Below are positions 16,263-24,794 of a DNA stretch of 64,000 nt, piece after piece (position 1 is the stretch's first letter; every line of letters starts with the position of its first letter). The stretch spans positions 806,001 through 870,000 of the forward strand of contig OY969702.1 in the NCBI GenBank assembly GCA_963702055.1, read 5' to 3'. The translations under genes were made by a program, and so were the position numbers. This DNA is from CAWINX01 sp963702055 (GTDB lineage Bacteria; Actinomycetota; Thermoleophilia; Solirubrobacterales; 70-9). The notes beneath the pieces were generated by a model. That model worked only from the letters and a program-made list of their open reading frames with translations. It ran no database searches and was not told the origin of the DNA.

Positions 16263-17579
16263 TTAGGGCCGGCGACGCTCCAGCACCAGGCGGCCTCCCT
16301 TCGCCGGAATGAGTACTACTCCGGCGAGCCGCGCCTTCTCCTCGCGCCCGGGCGCGGGCCCAATCGCGTGCCTGGCAATGACCGTCTTCAAGACCAAGCG
16401 CATTTCGAGTGTGGCGAGAGCCGCACCGACGCAGCGTCGAATCCCGCCGCCGAAGGGAACGAATGAGTAGGGCAGCGGCTTGCCGTCGAGGAAGCGCTCC
16501 GGCTTAAAGTCAAGTGGATCCGGCCAGAGGTCGGGGCGGCGATGGGTCAGGGAGAACATTGCGGCCACCGCCGTGCCGGAATCGACGCGCCGCCCTCCGA
16601 CGGTGACCTCCCGCGTCGTCCGGCGCCCCGCGTTGACGAGCGGGGGGCGGGTCCGCAGCGCCTCCTTGACGACGGCGTTCAGATACTCGTCGCCCTCCCC
16701 TTTCGACACCTCCGCCGCCAGACGGTCCTGAGCCTCCCGATTGCGCGAGAGTCGCTCGCACGCCCACGTGAGGCCGGTGGCCGTGGACTCGTAACCGGCA
16801 ACCAGCACGGTCATCACCTGGTCACGAAGCTCCGCGTCAGTGATTGGATTTCCGTCCTCGTCGGGCGTCCTGAGCAGGAGGGACAGCACGTCGTCGCGAT
16901 CTTCAAGACGCGGATCGCGACGACGCTTCGCGATCAACTCCGCGACCAGGCCGTGCACCACGGCGCGGCGGCGCACGAAGGGCGCGGCCGGATTGAGGCG
17001 GCCGCCCGACCGCAGGGCCGAAGGAAAGAACAACAGCGGCGCGAAGCGGGGCGAGAGGAACCTCGCCAAAGCATTCCCCAACTCCTTCGTCTGCGCCTCG
17101 CTCTCGGCGCCGAAGACGAGCCGGCACATCACTTCCAGCGTGATCCGCTGCATGGTGGGGCGAATCGAGATCGGCCTGCCCACCGGCAGGCCGGCGAGCT
17201 CGCGCCCGGCGATCGCCTCGATCCGATCTGTCCAACGCCCGATCAACTCTTCGTGCATCGAGGGGAGCAGCAGCTTGCGCTGCCGCATGTGCACTTCGCC
17301 AGAGGTCCCCAGGACCGAGGTGGCGCCGGCGATCGGCTCGAGGAGCTTCCCCGCGACGTCGCCGCCCTGAAACCGCTCGGAGTCGGTGAGGATTGCTTTC
17401 ACGTCCTCCGGATCGCTCGCCAGGACGACTCGGTCGAAGAGGAGCATTCGCACCGTGAAGACCGGCCCGTAGCGGGCCTGACAGGCCTCCGCGTACCCGA
17501 TCGGATCGGCGATCAAGCGCAAGAACTGCCAGACCTTGGGCGCCCGCGATCCCGGAGGAGAGCCTCCTTCGTGTCCCAT
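16263..17579 (-). CDS. Cytochrome P450
   Basis: 438 residues. Heme-binding loop FGGGIRRCVGAALA (Cys ligand), I-helix oxygen-activation motif AGYESTATG, and K-helix ExxR in KEALRTRPPL are all present. There is no membrane anchor, so the enzyme is soluble and needs external ferredoxin partners, which are not adjacent. The sequence type resembles bacterial P450s similar to CYP4/CYP110-like enzymes of open substrate range. The gene begins 46 bp after arsM on the same strand and probably shares its ArsR-controlled transcript; whether it acts on an organoarsenical is speculation. Confidence 0.92.
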   Translation of the reverse strand: MGHEGGSPPGSRAPKVWQFLRLIADPIGYAEACQARYGPVFTVRMLLFDRVVLASDPEDVKAILTDSERFQGGDVAGKLLEPIAGATSVLGTSGEVHMRQRKLLLPSMHEELIGRWTDRIEAIAGRELAGLPVGRPISIRPTMQRITLEVMCRLVFGAESEAQTKELGNALARFLSPRFAPLLFFPSALRSGGRLNPAAPFVRRRAVVHGLVAELIAKRRRDPRLEDRDDVLSLLLRTPDEDGNPITDAELRDQVMTVLVAGYESTATGLTWACERLSRNREAQDRLAAEVSKGEGDEYLNAVVKEALRTRPPLVNAGRRTTREVTVGGRRVDSGTAVAAMFSLTHRRPDLWPDPLDFKPERFLDGKPLPYSFVPFGGGIRRCVGAALATLEMRLVLKTVIARHAIGPAPGREEKARLAGVVLIPAKGGRLVLERRRP

Positions 17580-17625
17580 GGAGCGACCCTATGACGCCCC
17601 CGTCGAGCGCACCGTTAGGCGCTTG

Positions 17626-18432
17626 CTAAGCGGGCTTGCGAGCGCGAATCAGTGCGGAGGTGGCCTTGTCGTGGACCCGATGGGTCTCGACGATCTCCAC
17701 GTCGACCAGGCCGGCGGCGCGCAGGGCGCCCTCGAACTCACTCTGGGTCAGCGCTCCACCGATGCAACCGGTCCATTCAGCCATGTCGGCGCGCGTCGCC
17801 GCGTCCATGTCGGCGTCGGCGACCACGTCGGAGACGGCAAAGCGCCCGCCGGGCTTCAGCACCCTCGCCGCTTCGGCCAGGACCTTCGGCTTGTCCCCGG
17901 AGAGATTGATGACGCAGTTGGAGATGACCACGTCGACCGTCTCGGCGGGGAGCGGGATGGCCTCGATTTCGCCGCGCAGCCACTCGACGTTCTCGACCCC
18001 TGCCTTGCGCTGGTTGCGGCGCGCCAGGGCGAGCATCTCGTCGGTCATGTCCAGTCCATACGCCTTGCCGGTCGGGCCCACCCGCCTGGCGGAGAGCAAG
18101 ACGTCGATTCCACCGCCCGAGCCGAGGTCGAGCACCACCTCGCCGGCGCGCAGCTCGGCGACCGCGGTCGGGTTGCCACAGCCCAGCGAGGCCATCGTCG
18201 CGGTGTCGGGCAACTCGCTTCGGGTGGCCTCGTCATAGAGGGACGAGCCAAAGACATGGACTTCCTCGTCGCTGAGCGCGACGCCGGAGGCGCAGCAGGA
18301 TCCGCCGGAGGAGGCTTCGGACTCGACGCTTCGGGCGGCCGCCGCGTAGCGCTCGCGCACCGACTTGCGGATCTCCTCGCCGTCGGAGTCGGCCCCCGTG
18401 CAGCAGTTGCTGGAACTTAGATCGACGCTCAT
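17626..18432 (-). CDS. arsM: Arsenite S-adenosylmethionine methyltransferase
   Basis: 268 residues from ATG 18432. The SAM-binding motif is VVLDLGSGGGIDVLLSA, and LDMTDEMLALARRN and ISNCVINLSGDK follow as in ArsM. Cysteines expected for As(III) binding are visible: CC in the N-terminal tail, GSCCASG, SLGCGNP and WTGCIGG. The enzyme methylates As(III) to mono-, di- and trimethyl forms. The gene has the same leaderless promoter and operator as arsR. A P450 gene follows at 46 bp. Confidence 0.93.
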   Translation of the reverse strand: MSVDLSSSNCCTGADSDGEEIRKSVRERYAAAARSVESEASSGGSCCASGVALSDEEVHVFGSSLYDEATRSELPDTATMASLGCGNPTAVAELRAGEVVLDLGSGGGIDVLLSARRVGPTGKAYGLDMTDEMLALARRNQRKAGVENVEWLRGEIEAIPLPAETVDVVISNCVINLSGDKPKVLAEAARVLKPGGRFAVSDVVADADMDAATRADMAEWTGCIGGALTQSEFEGALRAAGLVDVEIVETHRVHDKATSALIRARKPA

Positions 18433-18468
18433 CAATCTATGTATATCGATTCAATTTATGTTTGTCAA
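18430..18468 (-). promoter_or_regulatory. arsM promoter and ArsR operator, leaderless
   Basis: On the minus strand: -35 TTGACA (18468-18463), 17-bp spacer, -10 TATACA (18445-18440), and the ATG 7 bp later. The half-sites TCAATC (18432-18437) and GATTCA (18448-18453) keep the N10 spacing with one mismatch. The core is almost base-for-base the arsR element 4.5 kb away, which argues for one shared repressor. Confidence 0.8.
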
Positions 18469-18480
18469 TTGATGGCCTGA

Positions 18481-19044
18481 CTATGACGCGGCCGGAGAAG
18501 CGGCAGCCGCGACCCGCTTCTCGTCGCTGGGAGCGGGTCGGAGGATCAGGACCTCGGCGGGAGCGCGTTCGAGCAGCCAGACCAGGTCTTCGCCGTCCAG
18601 CCCCTCGGCCCCACTGGTTCCGGCCGGCACGACAACACGGTCGAAGTCCTCGCGCTTCAGCAACCTGGCCAGAGCGTGGCGGTAGGAGCGGCCCCGCTCG
18701 ATGCGCGCGTCGACGGGAACGTCCCGAGTGGCGGCGCGTTGCTCGATCGCCTCGAGCATCGCCATCGCCCTCTCCGCCTCCTTGGGGATCGAGCAGTCGA
18801 GCGGCAGGCGCATCGGCACCGCCGCGAGGTAGGCCGGCATCAGGGTCGCGCCCTCGGCCCGGGCCAGCCGCAGGGCGGCGTCGAGAACGCGCCGTGAGAT
18901 CTCGGTCCCGGTGAAGGGGAGGAGGATTCGATGCACCCGCTCCTCTCCGCGCGAGCGCCCGCCGCGGCGGGCGGAGCGGGCCAGCAGGTAGCCGCCGCCG
19001 AGGCCGACGACGAGCGCGAGGCCGACCAGGACGTGCTCGATCAC
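18481..19044 (-). CDS. Membrane-anchored universal stress protein domain, last gene of kdp cluster
   Basis: 187 residues from GTG 19044, whose GTGA overlaps the stop of the KdpD N-terminal gene. One N-terminal membrane helix (about 3-20) is followed by a UspA-like domain (RILLPFTGTEISRRVLDAAL, TLMPAYLA, DFDRVVVPAGTSG, AEVLILRPA). The Usp domain in KdpD regulates potassium sensing, and the tight coupling suggests this extra Usp acts with KdpD. The nucleotide-binding G-2x-G-9x-G(S/T) motif is not clear, so ATP binding is doubtful. Confidence 0.8.
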   Translation of the reverse strand: MIEHVLVGLALVVGLGGGYLLARSARRGGRSRGEERVHRILLPFTGTEISRRVLDAALRLARAEGATLMPAYLAAVPMRLPLDCSIPKEAERAMAMLEAIEQRAATRDVPVDARIERGRSYRHALARLLKREDFDRVVVPAGTSGAEGLDGEDLVWLLERAPAEVLILRPAPSDEKRVAAAASPAAS

Positions 19045-20159
19045 TCGCCCTCCTTCGCCTCGCGGTGGGCGATGATCCGCACGTCGACTCCGGACGGAGT
19101 CGCCCGCATCAGCCGCTGCGGCAGCGGCTCGCGCAGGCGCGCCATCCCGCGCGCCGGCTTCGACTCGCCGACCATGATGTAGGTGGTGCCGCGCTCGCAC
19201 ACGACGCGCGCCACCGCGGCGACGAGGTCATCGTGCTCCTCGATCAGCAGCTTCGCCCCCAGCACTGAGGCAAGTTGGCGCAGCGCCGTCACCTGACGCT
19301 CGACCTCCCCCTCGATCGGCTCGCCCGGGCGCTTCACCCAGAGCAGGTCGAGGCCGGTCCCCAGCCGTTGCGCCGAGCGCCAGGCGCGGCGGACCAACCG
19401 CTGCGAGCTCGGCTGCGGGCGGACGAGCGCCAGCAGCCTCTCCCCCACCGCCTTCGGCACCTCGGCCGCCACCCGCTCCTCGCGCGTGCCGAGCGGCTCG
19501 ACCTGCTCAAGGGTCAGACGCTTCGCCTCGACGCTCTCGGCGACCTGGCGCAGGCTGACCTCGCGCAGCGCGGCGAGGTTCTCGATCCGGAAGAAGTTGT
19601 TGAGCGCGGCGTCGATCGTCTCGCCCGGGTAGACCTTGCCGGCGCGCAGCCGCTCCACCAGCGCCTCCGGCGTGAGGTCGATCAGCACAACCTCGTCGGC
19701 GGTCCCCAGAACCGAGTCCGGCACCGTCTCGCGCACCCTCACCCCGGTCAGCTCGGCAACCTGGTCGTTGAGCGACTCGAGGTGCTGGACGTTGACGGTG
19801 GAGAAGACATCGATCCCGGCCTCGACGACGTCGGCGATGTCCTCGTAGCGCTTCTCGTGCTCGAGGCCGGGCGGGTTGGTGTGGGCCAGCTCGTCGACCA
19901 GCGCCAGGTCGGGACGCCTGCGCAGCAATGCGGGCAGGTCCATCTCCTCGACCGTCACGTCGCGGTAGGGAACGGAGCGCCGCGGCACCACCTCCAGGCC
20001 CCGCGCCTGATCGGTCGTCTCCTGGCGCTCGTGGGGCTCGAGGTAGCCGATCGCCACGTCCCGCCCCCCGGCCCGCTCCGCCTGACCCTCCTGGAGCATG
20101 CGGTAGGTCTTGCCGACGCCGGCGGCCATGCCGAGAAAGATCTTGTAGCGGCCGGCCAC
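19041..20159 (-). CDS. kdpD: KdpD N-terminal sensor half (KdpD + Usp domains, no kinase)
   Basis: 372 residues. It starts with the KdpD ATP-binding motif FLGMAAGVGKTYRML (Walker A-like), then DVAIGYLEPH and LALVDELAHTNPPG typical of KdpD, and ends with a Usp domain (about 235-365; ERGTTYIMVGESKPARG). The membrane segment, HisKA and HATPase of canonical KdpD are missing here; they occur as a separate protein at 25468-26622. In E. coli this N-terminal domain senses K+ and tunes the kinase/phosphatase balance. It follows kdpB by 12 bp. Confidence 0.92.
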   Translation of the reverse strand: MAGRYKIFLGMAAGVGKTYRMLQEGQAERAGGRDVAIGYLEPHERQETTDQARGLEVVPRRSVPYRDVTVEEMDLPALLRRRPDLALVDELAHTNPPGLEHEKRYEDIADVVEAGIDVFSTVNVQHLESLNDQVAELTGVRVRETVPDSVLGTADEVVLIDLTPEALVERLRAGKVYPGETIDAALNNFFRIENLAALREVSLRQVAESVEAKRLTLEQVEPLGTREERVAAEVPKAVGERLLALVRPQPSSQRLVRRAWRSAQRLGTGLDLLWVKRPGEPIEGEVERQVTALRQLASVLGAKLLIEEHDDLVAAVARVVCERGTTYIMVGESKPARGMARLREPLPQRLMRATPSGVDVRIIAHREAKEGE

Positions 20160-20171
20160 GGCGTCCCCCGG

Positions 20172-22241
20172 TCAGGCTCCCAGAAGGTTGTGGACGACGA
20201 GGTCGATCAGTTTTATCCCGATGAACGGGGCGATCACTCCGCCGAGGCCGTAGATCAACATGTTGCGACGCAGCAGAGCGGTGGCGCCGATCGGCCGGTA
20301 GCGGACGCCGCGCAGGGAGAGCGGGATCAGCAGCGGGATGATCAGCGCGTTGAAGATCACCGCAGAGAGGATCGCCGACTGCGGCGTCCCCAGGGACATC
20401 AGGTTGAGGGCGTCGAGCGGCCCCTTCTGCCCGGCGAGCGCGTAGGTCGCCGCGAACATCGCCGGCAGGATCGCGAAGTACTTGGCGATGTCGTTGGCGA
20501 TCGAGAAGGTGGTGAGGGCGCCGCGGGTAATCAGCAACTGCTTGCCGACCTCGACGATCTCGATCAGCTTGGTGGGATTGGAGTCGAGGTCGACCATGTT
20601 GCCGGCCTCGCGGGCGGCCTGGGTGCCGGTGTTCATCGCGACCCCGACGTCGGCCTGCGCGAGGGCGGGCGCGTCGTTGGTGCCGTCGCCGGTCATCGCG
20701 ATCAGGCGACCGTCGGACTGCTGCTCGCGGATCAGTTCGAGCTTGCGCTCCGGCGTCGCCTCGGCGAGGAAGTCGTCGACGCCGGCCTCCTCGGCGATCT
20801 TCGCCGCGGTCAGTCTGTTGTCGCCGGTGACCATGATCGTGCGGATGCCCATCGCCCGCAGCTGGTCGAAGCGGGCACGAATGCCCTCCTTGACGACGTC
20901 CTTGAGGTAGATGACGCCGAGCACGCGCTCGTTGCGAGCGACCGCCAGCGGAGTGCCCCCCTCGCGCCCGACCCGGTCGAGCTCGGTCCGCAACTGCTCG
21001 GGGGAGCGCCCGCCCTCACCGCCCACCCACACCTCGATCGCGTCGCCGGCGCCCTTGCGCAGGCGGGTGCCGTTGAAGTCGACGCCGCTCATCCGCGTCT
21101 CGGCGGTGAACGGGACGAAGGTCGGCTCGTGACCGGCGAAGTCGTGCTCGCGGATCCCGTAGGTCTTGGCGAGGACGACGATCGAGCGCCCCTCCGGAGT
21201 CTCGTCGGCGAGTGAGGACATCTGCGCCGCCTCGGCCAGCTCCTCGACGCCGACGCCCGGCATCGGCACGAACTCGACCGCCTCGCGGTTGCCGAGGGTG
21301 ATCGTGCCGGTCTTGTCGAGCAGCAGCACGTCGCAGTCCCCTGACGCCTCGACGGCGCGCCCCGAGAGGGCGAGGACGTTGCGGCGCACCAGGCGGTCCA
21401 TGCCGGCGATCCCAATCGCCGAGAGCAACGCCCCGATCGTGGTCGGGATCAACGCGACCAGCAAAGCGACCAGGGTCGTCTCCGACAGCTGGGTGCCGGA
21501 GAAGGAGGCGAAGGGACGCAGCGAGGCGACGACGAAAGCGAAGACGAGCGTCAGCGCGGCGAGCAGGATGCCGAGGGCGACCTCGTTCGGCGTCTTGCGC
21601 CGTTCCGCGCCCTCGACCAGGGCGATCATCCGGTCGATGAACGACCCTCCGGGCTCCTGGGTGATCTCGACGACGATCCGATCCGAGAGCACCCTGGTGC
21701 CGCCGGTGACGGCGCTGCGGTCGCCACCCGCCTCGCGGATCACCGGCGCCGACTCGCCGGTGATCGCCGACTCGTCGACCGAGGCGATCCCCTCGATCAC
21801 GGTGCCGTCGCCGGGGATCGTCTCGCCCGCCTCGACCACGACGACATCGCCGCGAGACAGCTCGGAGGCGGGCAGCTGGCCGCCGTCGCGCAGTCGCGCG
21901 GTCGTCTCGGTCTGCATCGCCCGTAGGCTCGCCGCCTGGGCGCGGCCGCGACCTTCGGCTAGCGCTTCAGCGAGGTTGGCGAAGACCACGGTCAGCCAGA
22001 GCCAGGCCGAGATCGAAAGCGCGAACCAGGAGGCTTCGTGACCGCCGCCCAGCGGCTTGCCGCCGAAGACCTGGATCAGCCAGCCAACCGTGGTGATCAC
22101 GGCCCCGATCTCGACCACGAACATCACCGGGTTGCGCACCTGGACTCGCGGGTCGACCTTGCGCAGGGACTCGAGCAGGGCCGGGCGCATGATCTCGGGG
22201 GCGAATAGGGAGCGGGGCCGGTTGTCGGTCGTCGGGCTCAT
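20172..22241 (-). CDS. kdpB: K+-transporting ATPase subunit B (P-type ATPase)
   Basis: 689 residues, the usual KdpB length. The phosphorylation motif is LLLDKTGTITLGN (Asp near residue 310), the actuator motif ITGESAPV, and the hinge MTGDGTNDAPALAQADVGVAM. Seven membrane helices flank these domains. KdpB hydrolyses ATP to drive K+ uptake through KdpA. The start overlaps the kdpC stop by 4 bp (ATGA). The gene order is A-C-B here, not the usual A-B-C. Confidence 0.96.
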   Translation of the reverse strand: MSPTTDNRPRSLFAPEIMRPALLESLRKVDPRVQVRNPVMFVVEIGAVITTVGWLIQVFGGKPLGGGHEASWFALSISAWLWLTVVFANLAEALAEGRGRAQAASLRAMQTETTARLRDGGQLPASELSRGDVVVVEAGETIPGDGTVIEGIASVDESAITGESAPVIREAGGDRSAVTGGTRVLSDRIVVEITQEPGGSFIDRMIALVEGAERRKTPNEVALGILLAALTLVFAFVVASLRPFASFSGTQLSETTLVALLVALIPTTIGALLSAIGIAGMDRLVRRNVLALSGRAVEASGDCDVLLLDKTGTITLGNREAVEFVPMPGVGVEELAEAAQMSSLADETPEGRSIVVLAKTYGIREHDFAGHEPTFVPFTAETRMSGVDFNGTRLRKGAGDAIEVWVGGEGGRSPEQLRTELDRVGREGGTPLAVARNERVLGVIYLKDVVKEGIRARFDQLRAMGIRTIMVTGDNRLTAAKIAEEAGVDDFLAEATPERKLELIREQQSDGRLIAMTGDGTNDAPALAQADVGVAMNTGTQAAREAGNMVDLDSNPTKLIEIVEVGKQLLITRGALTTFSIANDIAKYFAILPAMFAATYALAGQKGPLDALNLMSLGTPQSAILSAVIFNALIIPLLIPLSLRGVRYRPIGATALLRRNMLIYGLGGVIAPFIGIKLIDLVVHNLLGA

Positions 22242-22828
22242 CGAGTCGGCGCCTCCACGTCGAGGGCGACGTTGAGCTGCAGGACGTTGACGCCCGGCTC
22301 ACCGAAGACGCCGAGGAAGCGGCCGTCGGTGTGCCGGGAGATCAGCTCGTCGACCCTCGACAGCGGCAGGTGCCGAACGGCGGCGACGCGGTGGGCCTGG
22401 ATCCGGGCGTTGGCCTGGGAGATCTGCGGATCGACGCCGGAGCCCGACTGGGTGATCGCGTCGACTGGGACCAGGTCCCCGGTCAACGTGCGGTAGTAGG
22501 GCCGCTCGAGCGCGAGGTAGGCGGCGAGGTTCTTCCTCACCTCGTCGCGCTCGGCCACGCTGTTGGGGCCGAGGTTGCTGAAAGCGGTCGCGTCGGCGGC
22601 GTAGCCGGTCTGCGAGGGCCGCGGTTGGAAATAGCGCCTGTCCCCCTTGAAATCCTGGGCGATCAGGCTTGATCCGACGGCCCTCCCGTCCACCGTCAAC
22701 TTGGAGCCGTTCGCCTTGCCTGGGAAGAGCACCTGGGAGACGCCGGTGATCGCGAGCGGGTAGGCGAGTCCGAAGACGAGCGTGAAGGCGATCACGGCGA
22801 GCAGCGCGTTGAGAGCCGTGCGACGCAC
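22238..22828 (-). CDS. kdpC: K+-transporting ATPase subunit C
   Basis: 196 residues. One N-terminal membrane helix (LNALLAVIAFTLVFGLAYPLAITG) is followed by the extracytoplasmic KdpC domain with FKGDRRYFQPRPS and the signature SGSGVDPQIS. KdpC stabilises the KdpA-KdpB complex. It lies between kdpA (1 bp gap) and kdpB (4 bp overlap), an inverted placement relative to the classical operon. Confidence 0.95.
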   Translation of the reverse strand: MRRTALNALLAVIAFTLVFGLAYPLAITGVSQVLFPGKANGSKLTVDGRAVGSSLIAQDFKGDRRYFQPRPSQTGYAADATAFSNLGPNSVAERDEVRKNLAAYLALERPYYRTLTGDLVPVDAITQSGSGVDPQISQANARIQAHRVAAVRHLPLSRVDELISRHTDGRFLGVFGEPGVNVLQLNVALDVEAPTR

Positions 22829-22829
22829 C

Positions 22830-24587
22830 TCAGAACAACCTCGTGGTCAGGCTCTGCACAACCGGGCCGAGCAGGAGGGCGGGGAAGAAGGTGAGGGCGC
22901 CGACCAGGATCACGACGCCGATCAGCAGGATCACGAAGGTCGGGGTGTCTGTGCGCAACGTGCCGGGCCCGGCCGGCGCGACCTTCTTGCCCGCCAGTGA
23001 GCCGGCGATGGCAAGGACCAGGATGATCGGGATGAAGCGCGCCAGGGTCATCGTCGCCCCGCCGAGCAGGTCGGCGAAGGAGATCCCGTAGGCGCCGACG
23101 TTGCCGGGCGCGTTGGGCTGGACGAAGCCGCTGTAGCCGGCAAAGGCGGAACCGTTGTTGTTGGCCTGGGAGAGGTAGGCGTAGAGGGTCTCCGAGAATC
23201 CCTGCGGGTTGACCCCGGCGAAGATCGACCTGGTCCCCGCCCTGGTCGCCGTGGCGAGGCCGGAGGTGAGGAGCACCGCCAGCGGTGTGAACAGCACCCC
23301 GAGCGAGACCAACTTGATCTCTCGCTCCTGGATCTTCTTGCCAAGGTATTCCGGGGTGCGGCCGACCATCAGGCCGCCGATGAAGACGGCAAGGAGGACG
23401 AAGAGGAGCATCGAGTAGAGGCCGGTCCCGACCCCGCCGAAGACGACCTCGCTGGTCGCCAGCCCCGACATCGGGACCAGGGCGCCGAGGCCGGTGTAGG
23501 ACTCGTGCGCGGAGTTGACCGAGCCGCTCGAGGTGACGGTGGTGGTGGTCGCCCAGAGGGCGGACTCGGTGATCCCGTTGCGCTGCTCCTTGCCCTCGAG
23601 GTTGCCGCCGGTCGAGCCCGCCAGAGCCGTGGTTGGCGTGCCGGCCGCATGCTCGGCGGGAGTGCCGTGCTGCTCGGCGGGGACGATCACGGCGATCAAG
23701 GCGATGTAGATCGCCAGCATCGCGACGAAGATCGCCCAGCCCTCGCGCTGGCGCCCGACCATGCGCCCGTAGGTGTTGGTGAGGGAGGCGGGAATCAGGA
23801 CGATCGCAAGCAGCTCGACGAAGTTGCTGAACTGGGTGCCGTTTTCGAACGGCATCGCCGAATTGACGCTGAAGAAGCCGCCGCCGTTGGTGCCGAGCTG
23901 CTTGATCGCGACCTGCGAGGCGACGGGCCCGAGGGCGAGAACCTGATGGGCCCCCTCAAGCGTCTTCACCGTCGCCGAGCCGGCCAGCGTCTGGACGACC
24001 CCCTGGGAGGCGAGCACCAGCGCAACGACGACCGAGAGCGGCAGCAGGACGTAGTAGAGGCTGCGGGTCAGGTCCCGCCAGAAGTTCCCCAGTCCCGATC
24101 CGCCACGCGAGACGATCCCGCGGGTCATCGCGACGAGGGCGCAGATGCCGACCGCGGGGGTGACGAAGTTCTGCACCGTCAGCCCCGCCATCTGGGCGAA
24201 GTAGCTGAGCGTCGTCTCTCCCCCGTAGTACTGCCAGTTGGTGTTCGAGACGAAGGAGGAGGCGGTGTTGAAGCTGACGTCCCACGGCGCCGAGTGGAAG
24301 CCCTGCGGGTTGAACGGCTGGATGCCCTGGGTGCGCAGGATCAGGTAGAGGGCGACCCAGGAGAAGACGGAGAAGAGGATCAGGCTGCGGGCGTAGGCCT
24401 TCCAGTCCTGCTGCTCGGAGGGCTCGACGCGCAGTAGTCGGTAGGTGAGGCGCTCGACGGGGGCCACCACGGGAGTCAGGAGGACTCGTCGGCCGGTGAA
24501 GACCTTGGCCATGTAGGCGCCGAGAGGGCGAACCAGCGTGACCAGAATCGCCAGGAAGAGCGCGATTTGCACCCAGCCCTGAGCCAT
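22830..24587 (-). CDS. kdpA: K+-transporting ATPase subunit A (channel-like)
   Basis: 585 residues with about ten membrane helices. Selectivity-filter loops are visible: SFVSNTNWQYYGGE, GTNGGGFFSVNSAMPFENG and EVVFGGVGTGLYSM, the four-fold P-loop arrangement of KdpA. The protein selects K+ and passes it to KdpB. The start overlaps the kdpF stop by one base (TGATG). It is typical in length and complete. Confidence 0.96.
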   Translation of the reverse strand: MAQGWVQIALFLAILVTLVRPLGAYMAKVFTGRRVLLTPVVAPVERLTYRLLRVEPSEQQDWKAYARSLILFSVFSWVALYLILRTQGIQPFNPQGFHSAPWDVSFNTASSFVSNTNWQYYGGETTLSYFAQMAGLTVQNFVTPAVGICALVAMTRGIVSRGGSGLGNFWRDLTRSLYYVLLPLSVVVALVLASQGVVQTLAGSATVKTLEGAHQVLALGPVASQVAIKQLGTNGGGFFSVNSAMPFENGTQFSNFVELLAIVLIPASLTNTYGRMVGRQREGWAIFVAMLAIYIALIAVIVPAEQHGTPAEHAAGTPTTALAGSTGGNLEGKEQRNGITESALWATTTTVTSSGSVNSAHESYTGLGALVPMSGLATSEVVFGGVGTGLYSMLLFVLLAVFIGGLMVGRTPEYLGKKIQEREIKLVSLGVLFTPLAVLLTSGLATATRAGTRSIFAGVNPQGFSETLYAYLSQANNNGSAFAGYSGFVQPNAPGNVGAYGISFADLLGGATMTLARFIPIILVLAIAGSLAGKKVAPAGPGTLRTDTPTFVILLIGVVILVGALTFFPALLLGPVVQSLTTRLF

Positions 24588-24712
24588 CAGACCCGGTCGA
24601 TCAGGTCGATCGCCCAGTAGAGGAGGGCGAAGAGGGCTACGGCGAGGGCGATCGCGAAGGCGTCGGCGAGCGGGCCGCCTCCGCCGGGGAAGATGTCGGC
24701 GAGCGAGAGCAC
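24587..24712 (-). CDS. kdpF: KdpF small membrane subunit
   Basis: 41 residues from GTG 24712: a short start MLSLADIFPGGGG, one membrane helix (DAFAIALAVALFALLYWAI) and a DLIDRV end. Size, single helix and position immediately before kdpA (TGATG overlap) fit KdpF, the peptide that stabilises the KdpFABC complex. The gene is short enough to be missed by automatic callers. Confidence 0.82.
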   Translation of the reverse strand: MLSLADIFPGGGGPLADAFAIALAVALFALLYWAIDLIDRV

Positions 24713-24740
24713 GGATCGATCATGCGCCCGGCCCCGTCAA

Positions 24741-24761
24741 GGCCGCATGAATTCTGCGGCC
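24741..24761. other. Stem-loop between response regulator and kdpF
   Basis: GGCCGCA-7 nt-TGCGGCC is a perfect 7-bp stem in the 82-bp gap between the kdpE stop and the kdpF start. No T-run follows in the kdp direction. It could be a weak terminator for the regulator transcript or a leader element for kdpFACB; sequence does not decide. Confidence 0.4.
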
Positions 24762-24794
24762 CGCCGTATACAGATTTCGTGAAGACCGCTGGGG

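Noticed and set aside
19275..21215. 646-codon plus-strand open frame opposite kdpD and kdpB
   Set aside because: Antisense shadow of GC-rich kdp genes; Leu/Arg/Asp/Gly-rich with no domain or start signal.
23505..24437. Plus-strand open frame opposite kdpA
   Set aside because: Low-complexity shadow; kdpA is complete and certain on the other strand.
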